Assembly: GCA_041191405.1 (NCBI GenBank)
Contig: JBEEOW010000016.1
Coordinates: 27,168-91,167 of the forward strand
Direction: 5' to 3'
Origin: JBEEOW01 sp041191405
GTDB lineage: Bacteria; Bacteroidota; Bacteroidia; Cytophagales; UBA9547
Length of the DNA: 64,000 nt
Part shown: positions 55,027 to 63,388 of the stretch, in pieces
How the letters are laid out: each line of letters opens with the position of its first letter
Position numbering within the stretch: position 1 is the stretch's first letter
Notes under the pieces: model-generated
What the model was told of the DNA's origin: nothing
What the model saw: the letters and a program-made list of their open reading frames with translations, nothing else
Database searches by the model: none
Translations under genes and position numbers: made by a program

Positions 55027-55075
55027 TAAAAAAGCGAAGGCGAAATTTTGTTAAAATTTCGCCTTCGCTTTTTTA
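55027..55075. terminator. Perfect 23-bp bidirectional terminator hairpin
   Basis: Left arm 55027-55049 and right arm 55053-55075 pair without mismatch around a 3-nt loop. The GC core GCGAAGGCGAAATTTT is flanked by A-run and T-run, so it works in both directions. It lies between gldM and the convergent zinc-ribbon gene. Confidence 0.92.
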
Positions 55076-55091
55076 CAGTTCTTTTCAAATT

Positions 55092-55757
55092 TTATAGGAA
55101 ACTCTTATTTGATTTCACTTTACTGATAATTTGTTTTAATGACCTAAATAAATAATATTTTCTTGAATCATTCACATTACTACCAAATGAAATTCTTTTT
55201 TTGCCTTCAAGTTGAATTTCATTTCCGTTACTTCCTGGGAAACGTACATTGGTTTGCCTTTCTTTTATTGTTGAAACTTCCTCCCACTTAAACTTTTTGG
55301 TTAATCCAACATTACCTACACCAGTAAAAATACTACCACCCATTCTATCAAGTGTTAACTCTACTTTACCCCAAATAGCCATTAATGCAAAACTCCAAAA
55401 TAATACTGAACCAATTATAAATGGTATTCCAAATAATGACATAGTTGGATTAAAATCGCCTCGTAATATTTGACTTCCATAAATGCCTCCTAATGAACCA
55501 CCTGACCAAACTAACATAAACGGAACTAAGAAAAAGGCTATTGGTGAGCGTGTAGATGCACCTATTTTAATTTGATTAATTTCCCTTTTAATCCAAGTTC
55601 CATTTGGATTGTTATTGATATCAAAGCCATCATCAAAGTCAAAAGTTAAATTTTCAGAAATTTTAAACAAATTATTACATTGTTGACATTGTGCAATATC
55701 AGTCATTATATTGATGTTTTCTTTCTGAATTTCAGAATTACAATTAGGGCAGTTCAT
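55092..55757 (-). CDS. Zinc-ribbon membrane protein with PH-like region
   Basis: The 221-residue protein begins with CPNCNSEIQ and CQQCNNLF (~3-30), a zinc-ribbon. A charged linker is followed by two membrane helices (~74-90 and ~106-128). The C-terminal soluble region (KVELTLDRMGG, KFKWEEVSTIKERQ, RKYYLFRSLKQII) has the strand-helix pattern of bacterial PH-like domains. The function is unknown. The protein is probably an inner-membrane protein with the ribbon and PH-like parts in the cytoplasm. Confidence 0.75.
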   Translation of the reverse strand: MNCPNCNSEIQKENINIMTDIAQCQQCNNLFKISENLTFDFDDGFDINNNPNGTWIKREINQIKIGASTRSPIAFFLVPFMLVWSGGSLGGIYGSQILRGDFNPTMSLFGIPFIIGSVLFWSFALMAIWGKVELTLDRMGGSIFTGVGNVGLTKKFKWEEVSTIKERQTNVRFPGSNGNEIQLEGKKRISFGSNVNDSRKYYLFRSLKQIISKVKSNKSFL

Positions 55758-55974
55758 AATAATTGATTTTTAATATGGTTTGACAAATTGCTATTTTTTT
55801 CAGTTTAGCCTCAATTATAATGCCGCCATTAATCATTGCAATCAAAATTATTTTAACCAAATTAATTTCTTGTTTAACTTTATGACTTTAATTGTGTATT
55901 ATATCTAAATGTTAGACAAAATAGTGTAATAATAAAACAGAAGCAACATTGAAAAACATCATATTAAAGTTTAG

Positions 55975-56315
55975 TTATCTAATTTTAAGCTGGTTTGCTA
56001 GTTTAGTTGGAGCAACTTCACAATAGGATTTCATCAAGGCATCTGTTAAAAATTCTAAACTTACTTTACTCATTTCAATAAAAGTCCAACCTTGCTTTCC
56101 CCATTTATTGTTAATAGGAAAAATAATCGACTTGTCAAAAAATGAAAATACATCTTGATCAACTTCAGATAATTTTATACAAGCCTTATTATTAGTTTTG
56201 TCATAAGTTGCGAAAATTTTCTTTTTTACTCTGAAAGATGTTTTTTCAAAATGAGGTTCTTCTGTTGTTTCAGGAAAAGAAAGAGCAAGTTTTCTAAAAT
56301 GTCAAATGTAACCAT
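55975..56315 (-). pseudogene. MmcQ/YjbR-family gene with frameshift
   Basis: From the ATG at 56315 the frame reads MVTFDI and then breaks; the family sequence continues one frame over as FRKLALSFPETTEEPHFEKT, then VKKKIFATYD, KWGKQGWTFIEM and SYCEVAPTKLANQL to a stop at 55975. Adding one T in the TTTT run near 56300 would restore a full 113-residue MmcQ/YjbR protein, a small double-wing DNA-binding-like fold. No other in-frame start lies upstream in the main frame because a TGA comes directly before it. It is either a real one-base deletion or a homopolymer sequencing error. The remaining gap 55758-55974 and 56316-56464 shows nothing clear. Confidence 0.8.
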
Positions 56316-56464
56316 AATTCATTTGTAAGTGGAATAGTTTGGTTGAACTTAAATTAAATATTGAAATATTTTATACCAAGATTAAAATTCAAAGTTTCAA
56401 TATATCTTAAAGAAATATATCACACCTAGTATTTATCCAAATTAAAGCAGTACAATCATTAATA

Positions 56465-57991
56465 CTATAATATAGATTTGGGAATGGCTTTGCGAGTCCA
56501 AGTTTTTAGTTGTTTGTACTTTGAAGCTTCATTGTCAGGATTAAAATTTTTGGTGGTTTGCCAAGCATTTTCTGGTTTAAAATCTTCATTCATGTTTGCC
56601 AAAGTTTGCTTACTCAATGCTGATGAATGAATAACTGTAACACATTCAGTATTCAAATTAGCACTCCTTGGGTCAAGATTAAAAGTACCTATTACAGTAA
56701 TTTTTTCGTCAACTACCATACACTTTGCATGTAAACCAAAAATGGGCTTATGTTGTAAACTATCCTGTAAATCACCCGTCATGACCTTAAATCTACTTTT
56801 GGCATCTGGCTTAAATTCAAATATTTCTACACCAATTTCCAACAATTCATCTCTATCTCTTTGATAACCACTAAACGCTTCCAAATTATCTGTTGAAGCC
56901 AAACTATTGGTTAGTATTTTCACTTTTACACCTCTATCAATGGCTTCCTTAAAAACTGATTTACCAAGTTTGGTAGTAATTAAGTAAGGTGATTGAATAA
57001 CAATACTTTTACGAGCATTTTTCACCAAATTAATTAATGTATCTGTTGTAATACCGCCACCTTTAAGGCTGTTTTTAGCATTGTTTTTACCCGGAATATC
57101 AGAAACAAAATTAACAGAATCGAGCCAATACAATTTATCAGAATGTAATATTTGCTGAAAAGTTTGGGGCATTTTCTGGATTTTTTCTCTCACTTGTGGC
57201 CAAAAATTAGCAGGATTACAAGCGTATTGATGTAAAGCATCAAATCGTTTAGGGTTGCGAAGTGCATGTTTGTCGCCTTTAACAATCTTTGATATGGGTG
57301 TTGCTAATGAGTGATTCCAAAACTGCTCAAATGAGTGATGCATTACCCCAACCTCTTTGCCCAACAAAAGAATATCTCTGTCTCTAAAATTATATTCGTG
57401 GTCGTAGTCAAAATATTCGTCTGCAATATTTCTACCACCAGTAATACCTATTTTACCATCCACAATAAAAGTTTTGTTATGCATACGTTGGTTTGCATCC
57501 CTAAAATCGGTGGCAAACTTGCCAAGTTTGGTAACCAAATTTTTACCTAAATTAGTACCAATATTATAAATTTTTATTTCAATATTTGGGTGAGAATCAA
57601 GCATTAAAACTTCTTCGGGTGTAGCCTCAACCATAATATCATCAACAATAATTCTCACCTTTACACCTCTATCCGCAGCACGAACCAAATAATCGCAAGC
57701 TATTAAACCTACATTGTCAGTTGAAAAAATAAAATACTGTATATCAATACTTTTCTCAGCATATTCGCTAAACCAAGCCCTGGCAATCATAGCTCCACCT
57801 CCATCTTCGAGTACGTAAGCGCCAGTTTGTGATTTTAATTTATCTGCAATTGGTGCAAAGGTTTTACTTAAAGTTATTGAATCATTTCTATGTATTGAAG
57901 TACAAAAATCAATTTTAGATTCATTTGAACCTTTGTTGTGCTTACAAGAAAAAAACACAAACAATGAAAATAATAGGTATAGGTGTTTCAT
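56465..57991 (-). CDS. Phospholipase D-family lipoprotein (ClsC-like)
   Basis: The 508-residue protein has a lipoprotein signal (MKHLYLLFSLFVFFSC, lipid on Cys16) and two HKD motifs: H171-x-K173-x4-D178 in RMHNKTFIVDGKIGITGGRN and H421-x-K423-x4-D428 in LHAKCMVVDEK, followed by GTFNLDPRS. The order and the RAADRGVKVRIIVDD segment match ClsC/YmdC-type cardiolipin synthases, which join phospholipids through a phosphatidyl-enzyme intermediate. The lipid anchor places it in the periplasm or outer membrane rather than the cytoplasm. It stands alone. Phospholipase activity is an alternative. Confidence 0.9.
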   Translation of the reverse strand: MKHLYLLFSLFVFFSCKHNKGSNESKIDFCTSIHRNDSITLSKTFAPIADKLKSQTGAYVLEDGGGAMIARAWFSEYAEKSIDIQYFIFSTDNVGLIACDYLVRAADRGVKVRIIVDDIMVEATPEEVLMLDSHPNIEIKIYNIGTNLGKNLVTKLGKFATDFRDANQRMHNKTFIVDGKIGITGGRNIADEYFDYDHEYNFRDRDILLLGKEVGVMHHSFEQFWNHSLATPISKIVKGDKHALRNPKRFDALHQYACNPANFWPQVREKIQKMPQTFQQILHSDKLYWLDSVNFVSDIPGKNNAKNSLKGGGITTDTLINLVKNARKSIVIQSPYLITTKLGKSVFKEAIDRGVKVKILTNSLASTDNLEAFSGYQRDRDELLEIGVEIFEFKPDAKSRFKVMTGDLQDSLQHKPIFGLHAKCMVVDEKITVIGTFNLDPRSANLNTECVTVIHSSALSKQTLANMNEDFKPENAWQTTKNFNPDNEASKYKQLKTWTRKAIPKSIL

Positions 57992-58121
57992 AGTAAAACA
58001 AATGTATGAATAATATTTTAGGTTGAGATTTCAGATATCTATAGCTAACTAAAATATTCAATTGAACAGTGGGGATTTATTTTAATTTATCAATTAGAAT
58101 ATCCTCAATTTTGCCTACAAC

Positions 58122-58601
58122 TTAAATTTTATAATATTCATGGTCTTTATTACAAACCCTTTTTCGAGTGTATTTAATTTGCTTGATTGTTAAACTTGAC
58201 TTATTGTTATTGCCTTGTATAATAGCCAAAAAATTTATCTCTTTCCTGATATTATGTTTTCCAATTAACAAATTTAATGTATCTGAAGTATTGTTTCTAA
58301 TTTCAGACTTAAACTTATCCCAATTTCGCTTATCTAACCAAATTTCAACACTTTTTCGATATTCTTTATTTACATTTTCATTTTCGATTAAGTTTTTCCC
58401 TATAATTTTCAGAAAAACACTTTCATTATAAGAATAAGAAGCAACTATCCTATTTTTTAATTCTTCTTTTGAAAAATCAAATTCATATGTTTCCTCTAAA
58501 TCGTAAAAATCTATAAAACATAGAATTAGACCACGAGTGCAACTAGTAAAAACAATGAGTAAAGATAGTACTGATAAAAATGTTATTAATATTTTCTTCA
58601 T
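58122..58601 (-). CDS. Small lipoprotein of unknown function
   Basis: The 159-residue protein has a lipoprotein signal ending in FTSC (Cys21). The mature part is charged, with predicted helices and a basic C-terminus (KQIKYTRKRVCNKDHEYYKI). No domain is recognised. It is flanked by gaps of 130 and 194 bp and is probably monocistronic. Confidence 0.6.
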   Translation of the reverse strand: MKKILITFLSVLSLLIVFTSCTRGLILCFIDFYDLEETYEFDFSKEELKNRIVASYSYNESVFLKIIGKNLIENENVNKEYRKSVEIWLDKRNWDKFKSEIRNNTSDTLNLLIGKHNIRKEINFLAIIQGNNNKSSLTIKQIKYTRKRVCNKDHEYYKI

Positions 58602-58720
58602 TTATAGTTATTTATACCGTCATTTCGCCTTTGTGAACTTATGTCCTACAAGCTACTTATTTATTTTTATTTATGAAATATAAATTATTTCTTAGTCTTA
58701 TTTAAATAGCTGATATCTTT

Positions 58721-58746
58721 GTTGTTGGTCAAAAAGACACAACAAC
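58721..58746. terminator. Possible hairpin after minus-strand lipoprotein gene
   Basis: GTTGTTGGTC and GACACAACAAC pair with one bulged base around AAAAA. It lies about 50 bp beyond the stop of the gene at 58796-59809. No T-run follows, so a terminator role is uncertain. Confidence 0.35.
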
Positions 58747-58795
58747 GGCTTCTGTAGTTCACAAATCACCAACAAATGAAAATTTCTATCACCAA

Positions 58796-59809
58796 TTACC
58801 TCACCTTAAAAAATTGAATTTTACGGAGTGTGTTTTTTTCTAAATTTGGTTCAACTAAGGCATATTTATCGTTTGCAAATTTAATTGTGCCTAAATAGTT
58901 TCTATCTCCATTTAGCACTTCTCCACTTTTACCAATTGGGAACTTACAATTTGGGCAAGATTCGTTAACAAAAACATCTTTTTTATTTACCCAAACCAAT
59001 GCAGGTTCAGCATTTACACTTGCATCTGGGAAATTTACCAACACCTTATTTTGGGTTATTGCTATTACTTTTTGTTTTGGATTAGTGTAAAATTCCTTGT
59101 TGTAATAAAATGCCACAAATTGACCAATTTTTGTAAAATTGTTTCTAATTAAAGACTTAACTTTAATGGTATCATTGTGGTTATTAAAATAGGTATTTGT
59201 AATTTGAGTAGTATCAGATTTTGAATAGGCAAAAGTATATAAATCTTCATAATATACTTTCTTGAATTTTACAATGCCATTGTGCGTATTTGCAACAACT
59301 ACATAATCAAATGCAAAATCTATAACCTTTACTGTATCAACCGTTTTATTACCAGATAATGAAGACTTTAGAATATACTTTTGATAAGATTTTATGCCTT
59401 TGTAAGTCTGCTCATATTTTTCATTATTCAAAACGGCATTTGTTGTGTTTGAATCTAATTTCACAACATCTGCACTCATTACAGTTTCCTTTGTTGTGTA
59501 AAAAATAAGGAAACGATGTTTAATTTTGGTTTGATATGAAAAGTTCGCAAAAATCATATTGTCAGTTAATGGGTATCTTGATTTTAGTTTGTTTTTCAAG
59601 CTCAATAAATCCAGTTCTTTATTTCCACCCAAACCCAAAAAGTAGTTTGCCTTTGTATAAGCCAATGCTACATCAACTACTTTTCCTTTATCAACTCCTT
59701 GATTAAAAGTATTTGAAACCAAAGTTCCGTATCTAAATGAAGTACAAGCGCTAAACAATGCAACCAATACTGTAATTATTAAAAACAATAAATTTCTTTT
59801 CATATCCAA
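58796..59809 (-). CDS. Lipoprotein of unknown function (DUF6567-like start)
   Basis: The 337-residue protein has a lipoprotein signal ending in FSAC (Cys22); an alternative ATG two codons later is equally good. Residues ~45-115 (VVDVALAYTKANYFLGLGG, LDLLSLKNKLKSRYPL, and VMSADVV) resemble a Bacteroidota lipoprotein family in which a YFLGIGG motif precedes a TADVV motif. The C-terminal part has a CPNCKFPIGKSGE pair and TIKFANDKYALVE. The function is unknown. Divergent from the RluA gene, 153 bp apart. Confidence 0.68.
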   Translation of the reverse strand: MDMKRNLLFLIITVLVALFSACTSFRYGTLVSNTFNQGVDKGKVVDVALAYTKANYFLGLGGNKELDLLSLKNKLKSRYPLTDNMIFANFSYQTKIKHRFLIFYTTKETVMSADVVKLDSNTTNAVLNNEKYEQTYKGIKSYQKYILKSSLSGNKTVDTVKVIDFAFDYVVVANTHNGIVKFKKVYYEDLYTFAYSKSDTTQITNTYFNNHNDTIKVKSLIRNNFTKIGQFVAFYYNKEFYTNPKQKVIAITQNKVLVNFPDASVNAEPALVWVNKKDVFVNESCPNCKFPIGKSGEVLNGDRNYLGTIKFANDKYALVEPNLEKNTLRKIQFFKVR

Positions 59810-59962
59810 TAATTAACGTTTTAATATAAATAATCTACAATTTTAATGGTTAAAAAGTGTAATTCAAAAGAAATAAAGTAATATATATTTTTAAACATTA
59901 TTCTACTTACAATCCACTCATTTTGTGTTAAATTGCAACTCAATTGAAATATTAATAATACA

Positions 59963-61012
59963 ATGCTAGAAGAAGATATAGATTTGCTTGATGATAACGA
60001 CGAAGAAGGGGAAGATGGTCTGTTTGAACATTTTCGCTTTATTACCGACAAAGGGCAAACTTTAATGCGTATCGATAAGTTTTTGATGGATAGACTCCCA
60101 AATGCTACTCGAAACAAAATTCAAAAAGGCATTGAAAATAAACAAATTTTAGTTGATAATAAACCTGTTAAGTCGAGTTACCAAATAAAACCTCTTGAAG
60201 TTATTACGGTTTCATTACCAACTCCTCCTCGAGAAACTGAAATATTACCCGAAAATATTCCGCTTAATATTGTTTACGAAGACGACTCTTTACTTGTAAT
60301 TAATAAAGAAGCAGGTATGGTGGTTCACCCAGCTTGTGGCAACTGGACAGGTACTTTGGTAAATGCATTGGTGTATCATTTTAGCCAATTACCAACTGCT
60401 AGAAATGGTTACGGTCGCCCAGGATTGGTGCACAGAATAGACAAAGACACTTCTGGTTTATTAGTTATTGCCAAAACTGAAGAAGCAATGACACATCTTG
60501 CTCGTCAGTTTTTTGACCACTCAATTGAAAGAACTTATTACGCTTTGGTTTGGGGTGCTGTAGCTGAAGAGTCAGGCACAATTGACAAACCTCTTGGCAG
60601 AAGTGTGCGTGACCGTCGCCAATCAGAAGTGGTGGCTGACGATTGCACCTATGGAAAAAATGCAATTACACATTACAAAATATTGAAAAACTTACGTTAT
60701 GTAACTTTGCTTCAATGTAATCTTGAAACTGGTAGAACACACCAAATTCGTGCACACATGCGTTATTTGGGGCATCCTTTATTTAACGATGCCATGTATG
60801 GTGGCGATAGAATTTTAAAAGGAACAACCAACGGAAAGTACAAAGAATATGTTGAAAACTGTTTCAAGCTAATGCCTCGTCAAGGTTTACATGCGAAGTC
60901 TTTAGGCTTTGTGCACCCTGTAACAAACGAGTTTATGCAGTTTGAATGTGATTTACCACAAGATTTTAAATCATGTTTAGAAAAATGGGAGCATTACGTA
61001 CAATATAATTAA
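59963..61012 (+). CDS. RluA-family rRNA pseudouridine synthase
   Basis: The 349-residue protein has an acidic N-terminus (DDNDEEGEDG), an S4 RNA-binding domain (~34-80: MRIDKFLMDRLPNATRNKI, ILVDNKPVK) and the RluA catalytic domain with RPGLVHRIDKDTSGLLVIAK, Asp160 being the nucleophile. The layout matches RluD, which modifies helix 69 of 23S rRNA, but the exact target site is not provable here. Start choice follows the first ATG. It precedes the ROK kinase by 66 bp in the same direction. Confidence 0.93.
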   Translation: MLEEDIDLLDDNDEEGEDGLFEHFRFITDKGQTLMRIDKFLMDRLPNATRNKIQKGIENKQILVDNKPVKSSYQIKPLEVITVSLPTPPRETEILPENIPLNIVYEDDSLLVINKEAGMVVHPACGNWTGTLVNALVYHFSQLPTARNGYGRPGLVHRIDKDTSGLLVIAKTEEAMTHLARQFFDHSIERTYYALVWGAVAEESGTIDKPLGRSVRDRRQSEVVADDCTYGKNAITHYKILKNLRYVTLLQCNLETGRTHQIRAHMRYLGHPLFNDAMYGGDRILKGTTNGKYKEYVENCFKLMPRQGLHAKSLGFVHPVTNEFMQFECDLPQDFKSCLEKWEHYVQYN

Positions 61013-61078
61013 GATTTTTTCTTTAATTGCATGTAGAAATTATTGAATTTATTTATATAAGAATTTAACCTTAATATT

Positions 61079-61972
61079 ATGTATAGAATTGGTATTGATT
61101 TGGGTGGAACCAAAATAGAAGCTGTTGTTACAGATTTAAACTACAAAGAATTGTATCGCAAACGTATTCCTAATGGAAAAGAAGGCGGTTACGAAAACGT
61201 TTTGAATAATATTGCAGCACTTTATAGTGATTTAGTGGAGCACATCAACAACGAACCTCACACTTTAGGTTTGGGAACTCCAGGTTCTATGTCAAAACAA
61301 ACAGGTTTATTAAAAAACTCTAACATTGCAGTGATGAATGGTAAGCCATTCCAAGCTGATTTAGAGAAAAAATTAAATCACAAAATTGTAATTGAGAATG
61401 ATGCAAACTTATTTGCTTTAGCAGAAGCTGTAATTGGTGCTGGTAAAGGTCATGAGTTAGTATTTGGAGTAATTTTAGGTACAGGAGTTGGTGGAGGTTT
61501 AATCTACAACGGACAAGTATTAAGAGGTGCTCGTGAAAATCTTGGCGAGTGGGGACACTCAACTATCAACTTTGATAACGGTCCAACTTGGGGTAACTCA
61601 GCAGTGAAAGGTTTGGTAGAATCATATATTTCAGGAACTGGCTTACAAGCTCGTTACAAAGAAAAATTTGGTTTAGATATTACTTCATCTGACATTGTAT
61701 TCAACTATCGTAAAGGTGAAGACAAAGCAACAGAAATAATGAAAGAGTTTTTTGTTCATTATGGTGTTTCTTTAGGAAATATTATCAAAATTCTTGATCC
61801 AGATGTAATTGTATTAGGTGGTGGTTTATCAAATGTTGATGAGCTTTACACTGAAGGTTTAGATTATATCCGTGAAAACGTATTAGGCAAAGACCTTTAT
61901 ACACCAATCAAGAAAAATGAATTTGGTGATTCAGCAGGTGTATTCGGTGCAGCAATTATTGGTGTAATCTAA
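61079..61972 (+). CDS. ROK-family sugar kinase, zinc site absent
   Basis: The 297-residue protein has the ATP-binding DLGGTKIEA (~7-15), the catalytic region IENDANLFALAEA (Asp is the base), GTGVGGGLIYNG and NLGEWGHS, followed by VLGGGLSN. These identify the ROK kinases such as glucokinase, fructokinase and N-acetylmannosamine kinase. The usual zinc motif C-x-C-G-x2-G-C-x-E is replaced by TWGNSAVKGLVESY, which lacks all the cysteines. The sugar cannot be assigned. It ends at a terminator. Confidence 0.92.
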   Translation: MYRIGIDLGGTKIEAVVTDLNYKELYRKRIPNGKEGGYENVLNNIAALYSDLVEHINNEPHTLGLGTPGSMSKQTGLLKNSNIAVMNGKPFQADLEKKLNHKIVIENDANLFALAEAVIGAGKGHELVFGVILGTGVGGGLIYNGQVLRGARENLGEWGHSTINFDNGPTWGNSAVKGLVESYISGTGLQARYKEKFGLDITSSDIVFNYRKGEDKATEIMKEFFVHYGVSLGNIIKILDPDVIVLGGGLSNVDELYTEGLDYIRENVLGKDLYTPIKKNEFGDSAGVFGAAIIGVI

Positions 61973-61995
61973 TATACTCAACATATTTATTATTG

Positions 61996-62031
61996 AATAG
62001 GCTATCTTGAAAAAGGTAGTCTATTTTTTTT
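61996..62031 (+). terminator. Rho-independent terminator after ROK gene
   Basis: An 11-bp stem AATAGGCTATC/GGTAGTCTATT (two G-U pairs) with an 8-nt loop is followed by eight T. It covers the longer start proposed for the next gene and supports the later ATG. Confidence 0.88.
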
Positions 62032-62063
62032 GTGTTTTTCAGATTGTTAAATTCATTTGTGAT

Positions 62064-62441
62064 ATGAATGAAAATGATATTTCGTTTAAAATTCGTGGGG
62101 CAATATTTAATGTTTACAATATTTTAGGTCCAGGATTATTAGAAAGTGCTTACGAAGCAGCATTAGTTTATGAATTAAAGAAAGCTGGTTTACATGTTCA
62201 TAATCAAGTAGCCTTACCAATGATTTATGAAGAAGTTAAAGTTGATATTGGTTATAGGCTAGATATAATTGTTGAACATAAAGTGATTATTGAAATAAAA
62301 TCAGTAGAAAACCTATTAGATGTTCATCATAAACAATTGATTACATACCTTAAGCTTTCTGGAATGAAACTTGGTATTTTGGTTAATTTCAATTCAGATG
62401 ATATATCTAAAAGTATATTTCGTAAAGTAAATGGGTTGTAA
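62064..62441 (+). CDS. GxxExxY protein
   Basis: The ATG at 62064 gives 125 residues. The name-giving motif is GPGLLESAY (~22-30), and the body has YELKKAGLHVHNQVALP, DIGYRLDIIVEHKVIIEIKSVE and HHKQLITYLKLSGMKLGILVNF. The D...E-x-K pattern resembles the core of PD-(D/E)XK nucleases, so a nucleic-acid enzyme is plausible, but the family has no known function. It is common in Bacteroidota as a solitary gene. A longer start at 62007 would begin inside the terminator and is rejected. Confidence 0.88.
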   Translation: MNENDISFKIRGAIFNVYNILGPGLLESAYEAALVYELKKAGLHVHNQVALPMIYEEVKVDIGYRLDIIVEHKVIIEIKSVENLLDVHHKQLITYLKLSGMKLGILVNFNSDDISKSIFRKVNGL

Positions 62442-62456
62442 AGTTTCCCCACTGAT

Positions 62457-62536
62457 TTAATTTTCCCCGCTGATTTCATGGATTTTGTCTGCGATAATCT
62501 GCGTTTTAAAATCTGCGAATATCTGCGGGAAGATAA
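62457..62536 (-). repeat. CGCAGAT-type dispersed repeat, copy 2
   Basis: Read on the minus strand, CCCGCAGATATTCGCAGATTT and then CGCAGATTATCGCAGAC recur, ending in ATCAGCGGGG. The ends form an imperfect inverted pair (CCCGCAGAT with ATCAGCGGG). It resembles copy 1 at 49806. The rest of the 62442-62817 gap is AT-rich with no gene I can support. Confidence 0.6.
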
Positions 62537-62817
62537 AATTTACATACTGTTTCTCTCTAAATAAATATTATTTTTAATATAAATAATATGACATTTCCAA
62601 TAAACACATTCAATACTTATCAGTAAATTCATTCAAACAAATCTTACACATATAACTATTTAAAGTATTTTTATAAAAAAATAAATATAAATTATACATA
62701 ATCCTTATTGTACTATTTTTACAAAACTGACAAAAATAAACTTTAGCAATTGATTTACTGTACTTTATATTTAAAATATTTATTTATAAATTGGCATAAA
62801 TCAAAATCACCAAAGCT

Positions 62818-63147
62818 ATGACTCAAAATAATATTTTAACCCAAGATTACATTTTACAACTAACTAATCAATTTGAGAATAGCATCAAATTACAAGAAAA
62901 CTTAAAATCTCAAGGTTGGGAAGATGAAGCAATAAACCAATGCATTGTTGAATTTAAAAAATTAAAAAGTTCGCAAAAACTAAGTTCAGGTTTGCTATTT
63001 ATAATTATTGGTGGGGCAATTGGTTTTATTAGTTGCGTACTTTGTATTTTAAACCCGTTACCAGAATTTCACAACTTGTTTTTATATGGTTTAACGTTAA
63101 TTTCTGTGTTATTAATAATATATGGTATGTATGTTATTTTTGAATAA
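62818..63147 (+). CDS. Small two-helix membrane protein
   Basis: The 109-residue protein starts with a soluble part that has LKSQGWEDEAINQCI (~30-44), similar in pattern to a UBA-like helix. Two membrane helices follow (~57-78 and ~87-106). I recognise no family. It is placed between repeat DNA and the terminator/att region and has no operon partner. Confidence 0.62.
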   Translation: MTQNNILTQDYILQLTNQFENSIKLQENLKSQGWEDEAINQCIVEFKKLKSSQKLSSGLLFIIIGGAIGFISCVLCILNPLPEFHNLFLYGLTLISVLLIIYGMYVIFE

Positions 63148-63155
63148 ATGCAATA

Positions 63156-63190
63156 AAAAAGCCCTCAAATACTACATTTAAGGGCTTTTT
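63156..63190. terminator. Bidirectional terminator
   Basis: AAAAAGCCCTCAAAT and ATTTAAGGGCTTTTT pair (one mismatch) around a 5-nt loop, with A- and T-runs on either side. It ends the small membrane protein gene and, on the minus strand, the former tRNA-Arg gene. Confidence 0.9.
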
Positions 63191-63191
63191 G

Positions 63192-63237
63192 TGGTCTCAG
63201 CGGGAATCGAACCCACATCTAAAGTTTAGGAAACTTC
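63192..63237 (-). other. Attachment site: 3' half of tRNA-Arg(CCU)
   Basis: On the minus strand the fragment holds the anticodon arm (GAAGT-TTCCTAA-ACTTT, anticodon CCT), a short variable loop, the T arm (GTGGG-TTCGATT-CCCGC) and the acceptor 3' strand TGAGACC plus discriminator A. The expected 5' half, starting GGTCTCA with a D arm, is missing from the adjacent 90 bases. The fragment is therefore not a working tRNA but the duplicated core of an att site. Confidence 0.8.
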
Positions 63238-63341
63238 TATTCGTAAACTTACACAAAATGCCTTTAAATATTCTTATAATTACCTGATTATTAGAATTAA
63301 ATTTTTGTACGTATTTGAATTATTAATGTATTTTTCTTATA

Positions 63342-63363
63342 ATTGTTCCACTATTGTTCCACT
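63342..63363 (+). repeat. Tandem direct repeat before the integrase gene
   Basis: ATTGTTCCACT occurs twice without a gap (63342-63352 and 63353-63363), 26 bp before the integrase start codon. It may be an integrase arm-binding site or an operator. Confidence 0.8.
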
Positions 63364-63388
63364 CTATATTTATTTAAAAGAATATAAA

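Noticed and set aside
62007..62063. Longer start for the GxxExxY gene
   Set aside because: It begins inside the terminator hairpin of the ROK gene, and the added residues are a hydrophobic stretch not seen in the family.
63192..63270. Functional tRNA gene on the minus strand
   Set aside because: Only the anticodon arm onwards is present; the 5' acceptor strand and D arm are missing in the adjacent sequence.
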